Assembly: GCF_002257585.1 (NCBI RefSeq)
Contig: NZ_CP022743.1
Coordinates: 4,898,001-4,962,000, forward strand
DNA: 64,000 nucleotides
Reading direction: 5' to 3'
Source: Mucilaginibacter xinganensis
GTDB lineage: Bacteria > Bacteroidota > Bacteroidia > Sphingobacteriales > Sphingobacteriaceae
Shown here: positions 44,666 to 54,768 of the stretch, piece after piece
How the letters are laid out: each line of letters opens with the position of its first letter
How positions within the stretch are numbered: position 1 is the first letter of the stretch
Program-made: the position numbers and the translations under genes
The notes under the pieces: generated by a model
Told to the model about the DNA's origin: nothing
The model's input: only the letters and a program-made list of their open reading frames with translations
Database searches by the model: none

Positions 44666-44673
44666 CTGTTATA

Positions 44674-47583
44674 TTAGTTAGGCGAGTTGTCAGGTCCGCC
44701 TCCCCCGTCACGACGGCCACCGCCATCGCCGCCCCTTCTGAAGCCGCGGGAGGCCGGATCACCTTGCACAGGTGATTTACCCGCAAATTTTTGCAGGCGT
44801 AGCGTAAACGTAGCCAGGTAATAACGGGAAAGCCTGTTAACCTGGGTTTGGGTAACTGAGCTGGCGCTTGTTGCAGATGAAAAACCGGTATTTTGGTTAA
44901 ATAAATCAAATGCCGAAAGGCGAATGGTCCCCCTGTGATCTTTCATGAACCTGCGTTCAAGGTATAAATTCAAAATATCAGGATTTGTCACTTTTACGCT
45001 TGAGGCGTAACCATAGTTAGAAACATGCGAGTAATCATAACTGAAGGTCCAGTCGCCAAAATAGTTTTTTCCATTTATGCCCGAACTCCAGGCTCTTACA
45101 TTTGAAACAGCGTCAGTAAGCGGATTTACAATTGAGTTGCTGGTTCTGTTTACGCTGTAGCTTGTAAAAACCTGTGCATCAATATGATCGGTAATATCAA
45201 CTCTGAAACTTACTTTTGGTGTAAATTGCAGGTTCTTAGCAATATTTTTTTCAGTGGTTTCAGCACCCGTAGTATCTACATTACTTAAATAACCTACGTT
45301 ATTGGTATAATTAACGGTTCCATCAAGCGATACGACGTACCTTCGGTTAGCCCATGGTTTTTGATAGGTTACCCGGGTGCTTAAGTTGTAATAACCACCT
45401 GCATTAAGGTATTGAGTTAAGATGGTATTCTGAAATCTTGGATCCCTGGCATAAACACGTGGATAGGTAATGGTGTTGGTAACAACAGAGTTCTGAATCT
45501 GCTGTAAATTTACGTAAGCAAAAAATACATCGCCGGTTGCAAAACTAAAATTGTTATATCTTATCTGAAAATTGTTAGTGAACTGCGGCTTAAGGTTTGG
45601 ATTACCCTCGGTTGGGTATGACGCATTTGAAAAGTCAAAAACAGGCTGCAGCTGCGTAAAGCTCGGCTGGCTGCTTGATCCGTTATAATTTAAGCTGAAT
45701 ACCTTACCGCGTGAGAAATTGTATACAAATCTTGCAGACGGGATGACATTAAACGTTGAAATATGAGTTGAAAGATTGGTTAGCGGTGAATATCCGTCCA
45801 ATACAGATGGCTGCACGCCCAAGCCTAAAACATAATTATATTTCTTTTCGATAAAAAGGTAGTTCAATCCAACCCGGTTGGTTGTAAAGTTATAATTGTA
45901 ACGGGTGCTTAGCGCACTGTCATTCCTAAACGAAACTGACGATGCATCAAATAAAGTATCTGTTTGTTTATCATTATTTGTAACTGAACGGTTATAGGCA
46001 TAATTCAACTCTAGGAATGAGCGCTTACCCATGGGCTCGCGGTATGAAAAGTTTATGCCGTATGTAGTAGTTTGGCTTGCAACGTTAATGAGCTGGTTAG
46101 CCGGAGAAGTTGGTGCGCCAACTGTAAAATCGTACAATGGATTTTGGAATGAATTACTATGGCCGGAACTAACACTGGCATTGATACTTAAATTGCGGCG
46201 GTGATTAAATTTATGGTTATACAAAGCGTTAAAACCATAATTAGGTGACTGCGAATTTCCTATTGTGGTTGATGTATATGCTGAACTTACCGACCCGTTC
46301 CTCAAAAAATTAACGGTCTCAAAATCGTTTGTAGTAGCACCTGAATACGTAAAGTTAGGTACCACTTTAAGATAGTTAGCTGTGTCAGGCTTATATTCCA
46401 TATTCCAGTTAAATCTGTGGTTTATCTTGCCGTCGGTTTCGTTGCTGTTTTGCTGCTGGATAGAGGGATTGGTAGGCGAGGTATTTTGCTGCGATATATT
46501 GTTAATGGTATTGGTTGTATTATCCATGAAGCTGTAGCTGCCGTACACTGATAATTTCTTACCCCATTGATCGCGAAAATTTGCTCCGATAGAATGCGCA
46601 AGAGTAGTTCCGTTTGCGGTTGTAGTAAGACTGCCTGTATTGCCGCCGCCGCGCCCGGCATTTCCCCTGCCACCGCCGCCACCCGCACCACCGCCGCCGG
46701 TACTGCCGAAAGTGAACGTATTCACATTGGTATTATTTATGCTCCCTAAAACGGCAATTTGCTGATCGCCTTTAAAATTGAAGGCATTTAAAGATGTCAG
46801 GTAGCGGTTTTTATTAGGGATACCCTGGTCCTGCGGAAGCGCGTCGCTGCCATCGCCTGCTGTTGCCTGACCAAAATAACCGTAGTTTTTATCCTTACGA
46901 ACAGTAATATTCATTATTTTATCTGGATCACCAGTTTTAACACCGGTTAGATTGGCCTGATCCCCGTAATCATCAATCATCTGGATATTCTCAACTACGT
47001 CGGCCGGCAGATTTTTAAGTGCGCTCTGCACATCGCCACCCATAAAATCTTTACCATTGATACGCACTTTAGTAACCTGTTTACCCTGTGTGCTTACATT
47101 GCCGTTAATGTCAACATCAACTCCCGGCAGTTTTTTTACCAGGTCCTCAACCGGCGCGTTTTCACGTACCTTATAGGCACTTGCCTGGTACTGAACGGTA
47201 TCTTCTTTTAGCGTAACAGGTACCACGCCTACAATAGTTACCTCGTTCAGCATTTTCGATTCGGTTTTTAAAACTATATTCCCTAAATCAGACGGTGTAT
47301 TGGCATTATCTAAAGTATAATGCCTTTTTAGCGCCTGGTAGCCAATTGAAGTAATGGTAATGGTTAATTTGGCACCCTTAACGCCCTGGAAAGTAAACTT
47401 TCCATTAACATCGGCTATAGCTATTGTGCTGTCGCCCTTATCTGATACTAATTTAATGTTGGCAGAGGGTACCGACAACCTGGTAGAATCGACAACGGTG
47501 CCATGCACTTCGCGCCCTGTCTGGGCAAAAGAATAAGTAATTGAAATTAAAGCAATTATTGTAATAAGTAGTAATGATTTCAT
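44674..47583 (-). CDS. TonB-dependent outer-membrane receptor with CarboxypepD repeat
   Basis: A 969-residue receptor of the outer-membrane beta-barrel family: signal peptide (MKSLLLITIIALISITYSFAQ), a CarboxypepD_reg repeat (HGTVVDSTRLSVPSANI to LKTESKMLNEVTIVG), a TonB plug (KKLPGVDVDINGNVS, VRINGKDFMGGDVQSAL), then a barrel. Poly-Gly/Arg loops occur at about 315-335 (GGGGAGGGGGRGN) and at the C-terminus (RRGGDGGGRRDGGGGPDNSPN), the latter unusual for a barrel terminus. The ATG at 47583 is chosen because it yields a signal peptide; an in-frame ATG lies 66 bases upstream. It is the intact relative of the broken gene at 11469. Confidence 0.9.
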   Translation of the reverse strand: MKSLLLITIIALISITYSFAQTGREVHGTVVDSTRLSVPSANIKLVSDKGDSTIAIADVNGKFTFQGVKGAKLTITITSIGYQALKRHYTLDNANTPSDLGNIVLKTESKMLNEVTIVGVVPVTLKEDTVQYQASAYKVRENAPVEDLVKKLPGVDVDINGNVSTQGKQVTKVRINGKDFMGGDVQSALKNLPADVVENIQMIDDYGDQANLTGVKTGDPDKIMNITVRKDKNYGYFGQATAGDGSDALPQDQGIPNKNRYLTSLNAFNFKGDQQIAVLGSINNTNVNTFTFGSTGGGGAGGGGGRGNAGRGGGNTGSLTTTANGTTLAHSIGANFRDQWGKKLSVYGSYSFMDNTTNTINNISQQNTSPTNPSIQQQNSNETDGKINHRFNWNMEYKPDTANYLKVVPNFTYSGATTNDFETVNFLRNGSVSSAYTSTTIGNSQSPNYGFNALYNHKFNHRRNLSINASVSSGHSNSFQNPLYDFTVGAPTSPANQLINVASQTTTYGINFSYREPMGKRSFLELNYAYNRSVTNNDKQTDTLFDASSVSFRNDSALSTRYNYNFTTNRVGLNYLFIEKKYNYVLGLGVQPSVLDGYSPLTNLSTHISTFNVIPSARFVYNFSRGKVFSLNYNGSSSQPSFTQLQPVFDFSNASYPTEGNPNLKPQFTNNFQIRYNNFSFATGDVFFAYVNLQQIQNSVVTNTITYPRVYARDPRFQNTILTQYLNAGGYYNLSTRVTYQKPWANRRYVVSLDGTVNYTNNVGYLSNVDTTGAETTEKNIAKNLQFTPKVSFRVDITDHIDAQVFTSYSVNRTSNSIVNPLTDAVSNVRAWSSGINGKNYFGDWTFSYDYSHVSNYGYASSVKVTNPDILNLYLERRFMKDHRGTIRLSAFDLFNQNTGFSSATSASSVTQTQVNRLSRYYLATFTLRLQKFAGKSPVQGDPASRGFRRGGDGGGRRDGGGGPDNSPN

Positions 47584-47695
47584 TTTTCTTTTTAATGCGC
47601 TTCGGGGGTTAATAATATCTAAAGACATTAACTTATCGCAAATGTTCAATTAAAAATCACTAAATGATTAATAATCATAGCATTGTTACATATAA

Positions 47696-47728
47696 ACAAA
47701 AAAAGCCCCCTGTAACCAGGGAGCTTTA
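47696..47728 (-). terminator. Rho-independent terminator of the collagen-like gene
   Basis: On the minus strand, an 11-bp stem with one mismatch (47702-47712 with 47717-47727), a 4-base loop and a run of T (complement of the A-run at 47697-47704). Confidence 0.8.
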
Positions 47729-47758
47729 TATATTTAAGAATATGACGTATTTAAATAC

Positions 47759-48691
47759 TTAGTTGGTTAAATGCAATGCTGCCGCCACTTCGTTAAAGTT
47801 TTTAACATTAAGATGAGGGTTAGCCGCGTTTAATGTGGTAATTGCGGTTCCGGGGATTACAACTACCCTGAAATCAATCCCTGAGGCTTGGGTAAAATTA
47901 GCTTTAAGATCAATGTAGCCTACACCGTAATCATTAAAGGTGATGGTGTGACCTGCTTCAGAGTAAGGTAAAGAATACCAGCCTGAAGTTGAACCTGTGT
48001 TACGTAAATAAACCAAAACAGTCCCCTGGTCCACTATAGCCTGTGTAATAGCGGGCACTGTGAATTTAGTTAAACCCGCAACCACAACACCCTTATCTAC
48101 CAATAAAAAGTTTTGAACGTTTGCATTTCCAGGATCACCTTTATCGCCTTTAGGCCCTTGCGCTCCTGTAGCACCAGTTGCGCCGGTTGCTCCTGTTGCG
48201 CCTTGTGCTCCGGTAGCTCCCTGTGCACCGGTTGCACCAGTTGCGCCAGTTGCGCCGGTTGGGCCTTGTGCTCCGGTATCACCTTTTACCCCCTGTGCAC
48301 CGGTGGCTCCGGTTGCTCCCGTTGCGCCTATTGGGCCTTGAGCACCTGTTGGGCCTTGAGCACCTACTGCACCCGTAGCACCAGTTGCACCAGTTGCTCC
48401 TGCAGGCCCGGTTGCACCATCCTTACCATCGGCTCCTGCAGCGCCTGTTGCACCTGTAGCTCCTGTGGCGCCTGTTGCACCTGTATCACCTTTTGGTCCC
48501 TGAGGTCCTACTGGTCCTCCTGCTGGCCCTGCGGGACCTTGTGGTCCTGCGGCGCCCGTTGCACCAGTTGCTCCTTGTGCGCCTGTTGCGCCCGTTGCAC
48601 CAGCAGGGCCTGCTGTTTTATCTTTTTTACATGCCGCTATGCTTAACAGGCATATGAATAAAATAGGTAGTAAAAGTCTAATTGGTTTCAT
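47759..48691 (-). CDS. Collagen-like lipoprotein
   Basis: A 310-residue surface lipoprotein (lipobox IAAC, Cys 21). Residues 28-190 are about 54 Gly-X-Y triplets, mostly GAT, GAQ and GPT, with one single-glycine slip after the tenth triplet (GPAGGPVGP). The triple helix is followed by a globular C-terminal domain (191-310) that probably trimerises the molecule. Bacterial collagen-like proteins have surface or adhesive roles; the receptor specificity is unknown. It has a good terminator. Confidence 0.9.
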   Translation of the reverse strand: MKPIRLLLPILFICLLSIAACKKDKTAGPAGATGATGAQGATGATGAAGPQGPAGPAGGPVGPQGPKGDTGATGATGATGATGAAGADGKDGATGPAGATGATGATGAVGAQGPTGAQGPIGATGATGATGAQGVKGDTGAQGPTGATGATGATGAQGATGAQGATGATGATGATGAQGPKGDKGDPGNANVQNFLLVDKGVVVAGLTKFTVPAITQAIVDQGTVLVYLRNTGSTSGWYSLPYSEAGHTITFNDYGVGYIDLKANFTQASGIDFRVVVIPGTAITTLNAANPHLNVKNFNEVAAALHLTN

Positions 48692-48906
48692 ATTCGAATG
48701 CGATTATTGTTTTTGTTATATCGGCTTTTACGCAAGTGTTTTCAAATTAGTTACAGTTGTTGTTATATGAATAAAATTTGCTTACCATTTTATAAATTTA
48801 AGATACGCTTATTGGAGGCCATTGATTAACAAATGTTTAAAATTATTGCGATGTACGAGTAACAACATGGCATGATTTTCGTTTAACATCAACAAAAAAT
48901 TAACCT

Positions 48907-49173
48907 ATGGCTAATGTAAATAATTCCCTGCACACTAAAGTTCATCACTGGATTGATGCTATTGGTTTTCGGCTCAATGGGTCGCAAACCAGTAAAAACA
49001 ATATAACAACCAATCATTATTTTTTTGAAACATTCAATTTTTTTGAAAAATCGAAGAATAATGATGTAAAAAATTCCAAGTTTTTATGTTTTGACGCTTA
49101 CGGACAATCCATCAACGTCAAATCTCTACTTGATCTTCAAACAGCATTCTTTGAAAACATCAGCCAGCTTTAA
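48907..49173 (+). CDS. Small hypothetical protein
   Basis: An 88-residue, mostly polar protein (MANVNNSLHTKVHHWIDAIGFRLNGS...) with an aromatic patch HYFFETFNFFEKSK near the middle. No signal peptide or motif is recognisable. ATG start and a strong downstream terminator at 49273 give moderate support. Function unknown. Confidence 0.45.
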   Translation: MANVNNSLHTKVHHWIDAIGFRLNGSQTSKNNITTNHYFFETFNFFEKSKNNDVKNSKFLCFDAYGQSINVKSLLDLQTAFFENISQL

Positions 49174-49272
49174 TTGGAGAATGCGATGTTTATGATCGGC
49201 AATTAGCCAGGAGCACTTTGTGGGAAGGTTTTTTTTTATTCTATATTTAGTAACTTAATGTATTAAAATAAC

Positions 49273-49309
49273 AAAACCCCGTCTTTTAAACAGGACGGGG
49301 TTTTGGCTT
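49273..49309. terminator. Rho-independent terminator, bidirectional
   Basis: A perfect 11-bp stem AAAACCCCGTC / GACGGGGTTTT (49273-49283 with 49294-49304) between the small gene at 48907 and the metalloprotease ending at 49342, converging on it. Confidence 0.85.
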
Positions 49310-49341
49310 TTTATGCTTTTTAAATATTTAATCGCCTGATA

Positions 49342-51942
49342 TTAAAAGTTTTCCAATTCACTCTTTTTCGGCAGATCATCGTTTAATCCCCTACCGCCGG
49401 CAACCGGCAAATTAACTACCGGCCTGGTTGGGTTCAAGGCTTCTTTTATCCGCTGATGCAGGTCGGTGTAATGCGCCCTGGTAATTGCATCACCGTCTTT
49501 AGGTAGCTTTGCATCAATTACTTTTAGCTCGGCACGTACCATAGGCCTGATATCAGACAACGCTGCGTTGATAGGTGTTACCCCATAGCTTGCCAATACA
49601 GCAGCTGGCACACCAGGAATACCCTTAAAATCATCGTTTAACAAACTCTTTAGGTTTTCAACGTATCCACGTTGCAGGTTACGTTTAAACGCATCCGGCC
49701 GGCCCGATGTGAAAATACCGGCACGTAAATCGGTTAGCAACTCAGTCACGGTGTAGGCTTTGGTTCCGTTTTTTGTTTCGTTATCATACATGCGCGACAG
49801 CCTGTATGGAGAAAGCACATTGCCTAATGTGCCAACCTGTACACTTTTGATGCGGTTAAGCATTACACCATTATCAAATTTAGACAGTTCCTGGCTATCT
49901 ATCATCCATAATGGCGTTGTAAATAATTCCTTGTTGAAAAACAATACCGCATCGTGCTGACGATTCTTTGCAACGAAATCGTAAACCGGTCCCTTTTGAT
50001 CATAGGTTTTGCTGTTTTCATTAAACCCGCCGATATTGGTAGCCACATGCCCCATATAACGGTAAAATTGTGTTAAGATTTCGCCATAAAGTTCTTCCAG
50101 ATCATCGTAATCCTTACCAGGCTGGTAAGTCCATTTTTCAATATTCGGTAAAATACGTTTTAGATTGGCAATTCCATATGTGCTGGCTTTCATGGCATTG
50201 TCGCCTAAGTCCTCACTTTGTAAGCGCGGATCAATACTTGTTCCCTGGCGCCCATAAAAATAAAGCGGGTTGCCTGCTTTTTCCTTTGTCCATACGTCTA
50301 AAATTTCTTTTTCCTGCTGAGCCGTCTTTTTACCGGGAAACCACGTGTAACCCCATTTAATTGCCCACATATCATACTCACCTATTTGCGGGTACAAATG
50401 CGTTACACCATCACCAGGCTGTGCTATATAATTAAAACGGGCGTAATCCATAATTGATGGTGCGGTACCATGCTTATCGGTAAATGTCTTTGAGCGCAAT
50501 GAATCAACAGGGTAAGCGTAACTTGAACCAAAGTTGTGCGGCAGACCAAGTGTGTGCCCAATTTCGTGCGATGAAACAAAACGGATCAGTTCTCCCATTT
50601 GCTCGTCAGTAAATTTGGCTTTGCGGGCCGCAGGGTTTACAGCTGCCGTTTGAACAAAATACCAGTTACGCAACAACTGCATAACATTATGATACCAACC
50701 CACATGACTCTCCAGTATTTCGCCGGTTCGCGGGTCAGACAAATGCGGACCGTAGGCATTTTCTACATTTGAAGCAAAGTATCTTACCACGCTATATCGC
50801 GCATCTTCGGTACTAAATTCCGGATCCTCCTTGGCTGTTGGCGCAACCTTGCCCACTATTGCATTTTTAAAGCCTGCGGCTTCAAACGCCTTTTGCCAGT
50901 CGTTTATTCCCTGGATCAGGTACGGAACCCATTTTTTAGGCGTAGCCGGATCAATGTAAAAAACGATTTGTTTTTTTGGCTCAACCAGTTCACCCCTGGC
51001 GTAAGCAGCTTCATCCTTTGGTTCCAGTTTCCACCTGTGTATGTATGAGGTTACTTCCGCTTTTTGCGCATCAGTTCCGTAATCGGTTTGGCTTTGGCCG
51101 AAAAAGCCAACGCGGTCGTCTCTTAAACGGGCCTCCATTGGCGCTTTAGGCAATAACAACATAGAGGTATTTAGCTCAAATGTAATTGCAGCATTCGTAT
51201 TATCCGTCGGCGATTCTGCTGCGCGATAAGTTTTTAATACCCGTGTTTCCGTATTTATCGGGAAACTTTTAATGGTGTCAATAAATGAGCGTGAATTATC
51301 CAGTGTGGATATTTTATAGAATTTTTTTACCTCGTCAGCAATACCGATTGCGGCGATGTCACCATTGTAAAAGTCAGTTACGTCAATTACAACGCCTGTG
51401 GTGTCTTTATTATAAGCCTTTATATCAAACGATGCTAAAACAACATCAAGATTTGAATTTTTTACCGAGCGGTACATATCTGAAGTGCTGTCAGCTCTTA
51501 TTGAATAGCTTGGCACCCGGATAAATACCTGCTTATCGTGGCGCTCCCATTTCCAGACCTGGTCATTAGCCTCTTCACCTCCATATTGCTGGTTTGGCAC
51601 TTTTACATTGGCCGGTGTTTTTGCCAGCCGGGTAACTACCAGCATTTCGCGGTTTAATAACGAATCCGGAATTTCATAATAATACTTTCCTTCAACTTTA
51701 TAAGTATTAAAAAGCCCTTTATCAACCTGTGTTTTTGCCGGGATAAGATCACCGAATTTTTTTATGCCCTCTTTTTTACCCGGGCCTATTGTAGCTGTGG
51801 CGCTTGAGCCCGAAGCGGTAGCGGTAGTTTTGATGGTTACAGTCTGGGCTGCCTCCTTTTTGGTTTTACAGGAACCTGCAATAACGGCAATAGTAATTGC
51901 TGTTATGCATAAATAAGTGTTTGCACGTATCAATTTAGTCAT
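49342..51942 (-). CDS. Zinc-dependent metalloprotease lipoprotein (DUF5117/DUF5118 family)
   Basis: An 866-residue lipoprotein with lipobox AGSC (Cys 25). DUF5118- and DUF5117-like beta domains (about 60-330) precede a metzincin-type zinc site HEIGHTLGLPH (H459, E460, H463, H469) and a C-terminal DUF4953-like region. The HExxHxxGxxH motif is intact, so it should be active. Such proteins are abundant in Bacteroidota, with unknown targets. It is followed by a terminator and faces a protease at 52128 on the same strand, separated by about 190 bases. Confidence 0.92.
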   Translation of the reverse strand: MTKLIRANTYLCITAITIAVIAGSCKTKKEAAQTVTIKTTATASGSSATATIGPGKKEGIKKFGDLIPAKTQVDKGLFNTYKVEGKYYYEIPDSLLNREMLVVTRLAKTPANVKVPNQQYGGEEANDQVWKWERHDKQVFIRVPSYSIRADSTSDMYRSVKNSNLDVVLASFDIKAYNKDTTGVVIDVTDFYNGDIAAIGIADEVKKFYKISTLDNSRSFIDTIKSFPINTETRVLKTYRAAESPTDNTNAAITFELNTSMLLLPKAPMEARLRDDRVGFFGQSQTDYGTDAQKAEVTSYIHRWKLEPKDEAAYARGELVEPKKQIVFYIDPATPKKWVPYLIQGINDWQKAFEAAGFKNAIVGKVAPTAKEDPEFSTEDARYSVVRYFASNVENAYGPHLSDPRTGEILESHVGWYHNVMQLLRNWYFVQTAAVNPAARKAKFTDEQMGELIRFVSSHEIGHTLGLPHNFGSSYAYPVDSLRSKTFTDKHGTAPSIMDYARFNYIAQPGDGVTHLYPQIGEYDMWAIKWGYTWFPGKKTAQQEKEILDVWTKEKAGNPLYFYGRQGTSIDPRLQSEDLGDNAMKASTYGIANLKRILPNIEKWTYQPGKDYDDLEELYGEILTQFYRYMGHVATNIGGFNENSKTYDQKGPVYDFVAKNRQHDAVLFFNKELFTTPLWMIDSQELSKFDNGVMLNRIKSVQVGTLGNVLSPYRLSRMYDNETKNGTKAYTVTELLTDLRAGIFTSGRPDAFKRNLQRGYVENLKSLLNDDFKGIPGVPAAVLASYGVTPINAALSDIRPMVRAELKVIDAKLPKDGDAITRAHYTDLHQRIKEALNPTRPVVNLPVAGGRGLNDDLPKKSELENF

Positions 51943-52127
51943 ATATGTGATTAATAATTTAAATAACAGGGTTAAAGTGTAAACTTATGCAAAATACAAT
52001 CCATTTTTCAATAGAAACATTTTTGTTACATTTTAGTACATAATTGGCTTCGGAATTGAGTGGAGCGCTGAACAATTTATAGTGGCTTAATGTAAAGCCC
52101 TGCAATGGTTAAAGATCAAAAGCAGGA

Positions 52128-53336
52128 TCAAATTCTCCTTTTCAAGGTTAATATTACATCGTCTCTACGGTTATCATGGTAAATCTCCAGCAAAAGGCTT
52201 CTGTCTGTTTGAGACTTAAATAAAGAATCAATCTGTTCGAGGGTCATTTTTTTTACGGGCTTAAAGTTTATGGCTAATATTTCATCATCTTTCTCCAGCC
52301 CAAGGGCATCTGCCGGCGATCCGGGCTCTACCCTGCTAATAATTATCCGGTCAAAATCCGCACCTGCACTATAGTATTCCATGCCACTCATATCATGCTC
52401 AAAGGGAGCTTTAAAGTTCACCCCCTGCTTTAAATAAACCGCGCTGTCGGGGTAGTCAATTATTACATTAAAACGCTTAAGTATGCCAATACCCAAGTTA
52501 CCATCACGCTTTACTGCCAACGACTTATATTGCTCGCCAGCCGGGAAGGATGTTATCACATCTTTAAGTTTAAACCTTCCAATTGCGATTTCCTTTACTC
52601 TCCCCAAATATCCATTTACCGGCCCGGTTAATCCAACCCCCAGATTAGCGGCCACAAACTTTTCGGGGAGTCCATGCTTTTCTATTGCATTTTCAAGTGA
52701 TAAAGCGTGCCCGGCACCAAGATCAAGCACTAGTTTATTAGTTGCTTTAACGCCGTCGGCATAGGTAACCTTAGCCTCTACGTAAGGTTTTCTTTCCTCA
52801 ATAGTGAAGGGTATTCTATTTCCCTTTGAAAACACCCTCATATCCTTTGCCTTTGATACAGATAGCGTACTGTCTGAAAAATTAATTTTAACCGCAAGGT
52901 TGTTAAAAAATTCATACCCTAAAAGGCCGTGAATTGGAATCCCTGCGTAATTTGAGAGGCCAAAATGATCTGTTTTTAAAATAGCCGATGCAACGTCATA
53001 ACTTACCAGCCCCCGAATCTGGACGTCTAAAGTCGAGGTAACATACGCTTCAAACGCATCACCTTCCCCAATTCCGGCAATTTTTAAGGTACGCTTGTTA
53101 ACAAGATTTATTGAGTCGACCAGTTTGGGATCGGTGATCAGCATAAGGCCAACGCCGGTATCTAAAATAAAATTAAATGGCCCTTTATTATTAATTTTCA
53201 GCTCAATAATTATCATATCCCTTATCATTCGAAACGGGATGGTTGTACGCTTGCTATTGCCTTTTAAATCAAAATATTGCGCATTTGCTGTTAAATGACA
53301 GCAACACAATATCATTAACATTACAAAAACACGCAT
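52128..53336 (-). CDS. Retropepsin-like aspartic protease with C-terminal PDZ domain
   Basis: A 402-residue exported protein with signal peptide (residues 1-20, ANAQ cleavage). Two retropepsin-like lobes each carry an aspartate site: FILDTGVG (D59) and VLDLGAGHALSLE. A PDZ domain follows at about 310-400 (EPGSPADALGLEKDDEILAI). Paired lobes in one chain suggest a self-contained pepsin-like pseudodimer. The ATG at 53336 gives the signal peptide. It is divergent from the DacB-type gene. Confidence 0.87.
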   Translation of the reverse strand: MRVFVMLMILCCCHLTANAQYFDLKGNSKRTTIPFRMIRDMIIIELKINNKGPFNFILDTGVGLMLITDPKLVDSINLVNKRTLKIAGIGEGDAFEAYVTSTLDVQIRGLVSYDVASAILKTDHFGLSNYAGIPIHGLLGYEFFNNLAVKINFSDSTLSVSKAKDMRVFSKGNRIPFTIEERKPYVEAKVTYADGVKATNKLVLDLGAGHALSLENAIEKHGLPEKFVAANLGVGLTGPVNGYLGRVKEIAIGRFKLKDVITSFPAGEQYKSLAVKRDGNLGIGILKRFNVIIDYPDSAVYLKQGVNFKAPFEHDMSGMEYYSAGADFDRIIISRVEPGSPADALGLEKDDEILAINFKPVKKMTLEQIDSLFKSQTDRSLLLEIYHDNRRDDVILTLKRRI

Positions 53337-53374
53337 GTGCTTTTTGGTATAAAGGGGTGTAATTAACAAACGTT

Positions 53375-53382
53375 TATATTTG
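53375..53382 (+). promoter_or_regulatory. Candidate -7 element of the dacB-type gene
   Basis: TATATTTG fits TAnnTTTG. A transcript starting about 6 bases later begins near 53389, so an in-frame start at 53391 would lack a leader; the start at 53424 is therefore favoured. A -33 element is not evident. Confidence 0.4.
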
Positions 53383-53423
53383 GTTACTAAATGTACAAAT
53401 TAATCAATATAAAGTTAACACCC

Positions 53424-54743
53424 ATGCAACGAAAAATATGTATCCTGCTGATGTTTTTTGGTCTCCTTACAATGTTTCATGATGCCAGTGCAGGTAAAAT
53501 AAGGAAGAGAAAAATTAAAAAACTGTTCAGGCATTCACAGGTAATGAATGACCATTTTACCGGGTTTGCGTTATATGATCTTGATAACCAAAAAATGATC
53601 TATGGGCTTAATGATGACAAATACTTTAACCCGGCATCTAATACAAAACTTTTCACCTTTTATACCTGCCTTAAAATGCTTGGCGATTCACTGCCGGCAT
53701 TAAAATATGTGATACATAATGATTCACTGATATTTTGGGGCACCGGCGATCCTTCATTTTTACATTCCGTTTTAAAAGGCACTAATGGACTGAATTTTTT
53801 AAAGAACAGCGGTAAAAAGCTTTTCTTTTCGGACGGCAACTATACCGGCGAATTTTATGTCCCTGGCTGGGCCTGGGACGATTATAACGATTACTACCAA
53901 CCCGAATTAACCGGGCTGCCCATAGAAGACAATATAGCTGTTTTATATGCGGACCCAAACGATTCGTTGCAAATAAGCCCGGCTTACCTTAAAAGATATT
54001 TAAAATGCGATACACTTTACCTCCCCGGCAGGTTTAGTGTTAAGCGCGATTTTTTTAGCAACACCTTTGTTTACCCGTTTATGGCGCTGCCAAAAAATTT
54101 CAGGCAGGAAATTCCATTTAAAACAAGCGGGGAATTAACAAGAGATTTACTGCAGGACACCTTAAAGCAACGCATAAGCTTGGTAAACCTGCCCCTTGCG
54201 ACAGATGCGAAAACCATTTATAATTGCAATGCTGATACTGCTTACAAGCGGATGCTGCAGGTCAGTGATAACTTTATTGCCGGACAGCTTTTACTGGTTT
54301 GCGCATCAACAAGATTCCAAACGCTTAACGCAGATTCCGTAATTAATTATTCGAAGGCACATTTCCTGAATGACCTGCCTGATGCCCCGGAATGGGTTGA
54401 TGGATCAGGGCTTTCACGCTACAATCTTATTACGCCACGCAGTATCATCGCGCTTCTGTGCAAGATCCTTGAAATAAAAAACGAAACGTTAGTGCACAGT
54501 TTACTTCCGGCAGGCGGGGCGACGGGTTCGCTTAAAAAAAGCTATAAAACCGATAATGGCCAGCCATTTGTCTGGGCCAAAACCGGATCGTTCTCCAACA
54601 ACTATAACCAAAGCGGCTACCTTGTTACCAAGCAAGGAAAACGACTTGCCTTTTCATTTATGAACAATAATTTTACGCGCCCGGTTGCCGAGGTAAGGGA
54701 CGAAATGGTGCGCATAATTACTTTTATCCATGACACATATTAG
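53424..54743 (+). CDS. D-alanyl-D-alanine carboxypeptidase, DacB/S13 family
   Basis: A 439-residue S13 peptidase with a signal peptide (1-23) and all three serine-peptidase motifs: S72-N-T-K75 in NPASNTKLF, SGLSRYN in the middle, and KTG in WAKTGSFSN. DacB (PBP4-like) enzymes cut the terminal D-Ala or cross-bridges of peptidoglycan in the periplasm. The start at 53424 is preferred because of the signal peptide and the promoter position. Confidence 0.92.
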   Translation: MQRKICILLMFFGLLTMFHDASAGKIRKRKIKKLFRHSQVMNDHFTGFALYDLDNQKMIYGLNDDKYFNPASNTKLFTFYTCLKMLGDSLPALKYVIHNDSLIFWGTGDPSFLHSVLKGTNGLNFLKNSGKKLFFSDGNYTGEFYVPGWAWDDYNDYYQPELTGLPIEDNIAVLYADPNDSLQISPAYLKRYLKCDTLYLPGRFSVKRDFFSNTFVYPFMALPKNFRQEIPFKTSGELTRDLLQDTLKQRISLVNLPLATDAKTIYNCNADTAYKRMLQVSDNFIAGQLLLVCASTRFQTLNADSVINYSKAHFLNDLPDAPEWVDGSGLSRYNLITPRSIIALLCKILEIKNETLVHSLLPAGGATGSLKKSYKTDNGQPFVWAKTGSFSNNYNQSGYLVTKQGKRLAFSFMNNNFTRPVAEVRDEMVRIITFIHDTY

Positions 54744-54768
54744 TTCAATATATCACAATTAATATTAG

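Noticed and set aside
48120..48610. Short-period tandem repeats that could look like a CRISPR array
   Set aside because: The period is 9 bases (Gly-X-Y codons) inside an open frame with no unique spacers, and no cas genes are present.
48113..48646. Long plus-strand cysteine-rich ORF
   Set aside because: It is the antisense of the collagen-like repeat gene; the cysteine pattern only mirrors Gly-X-Y codons.
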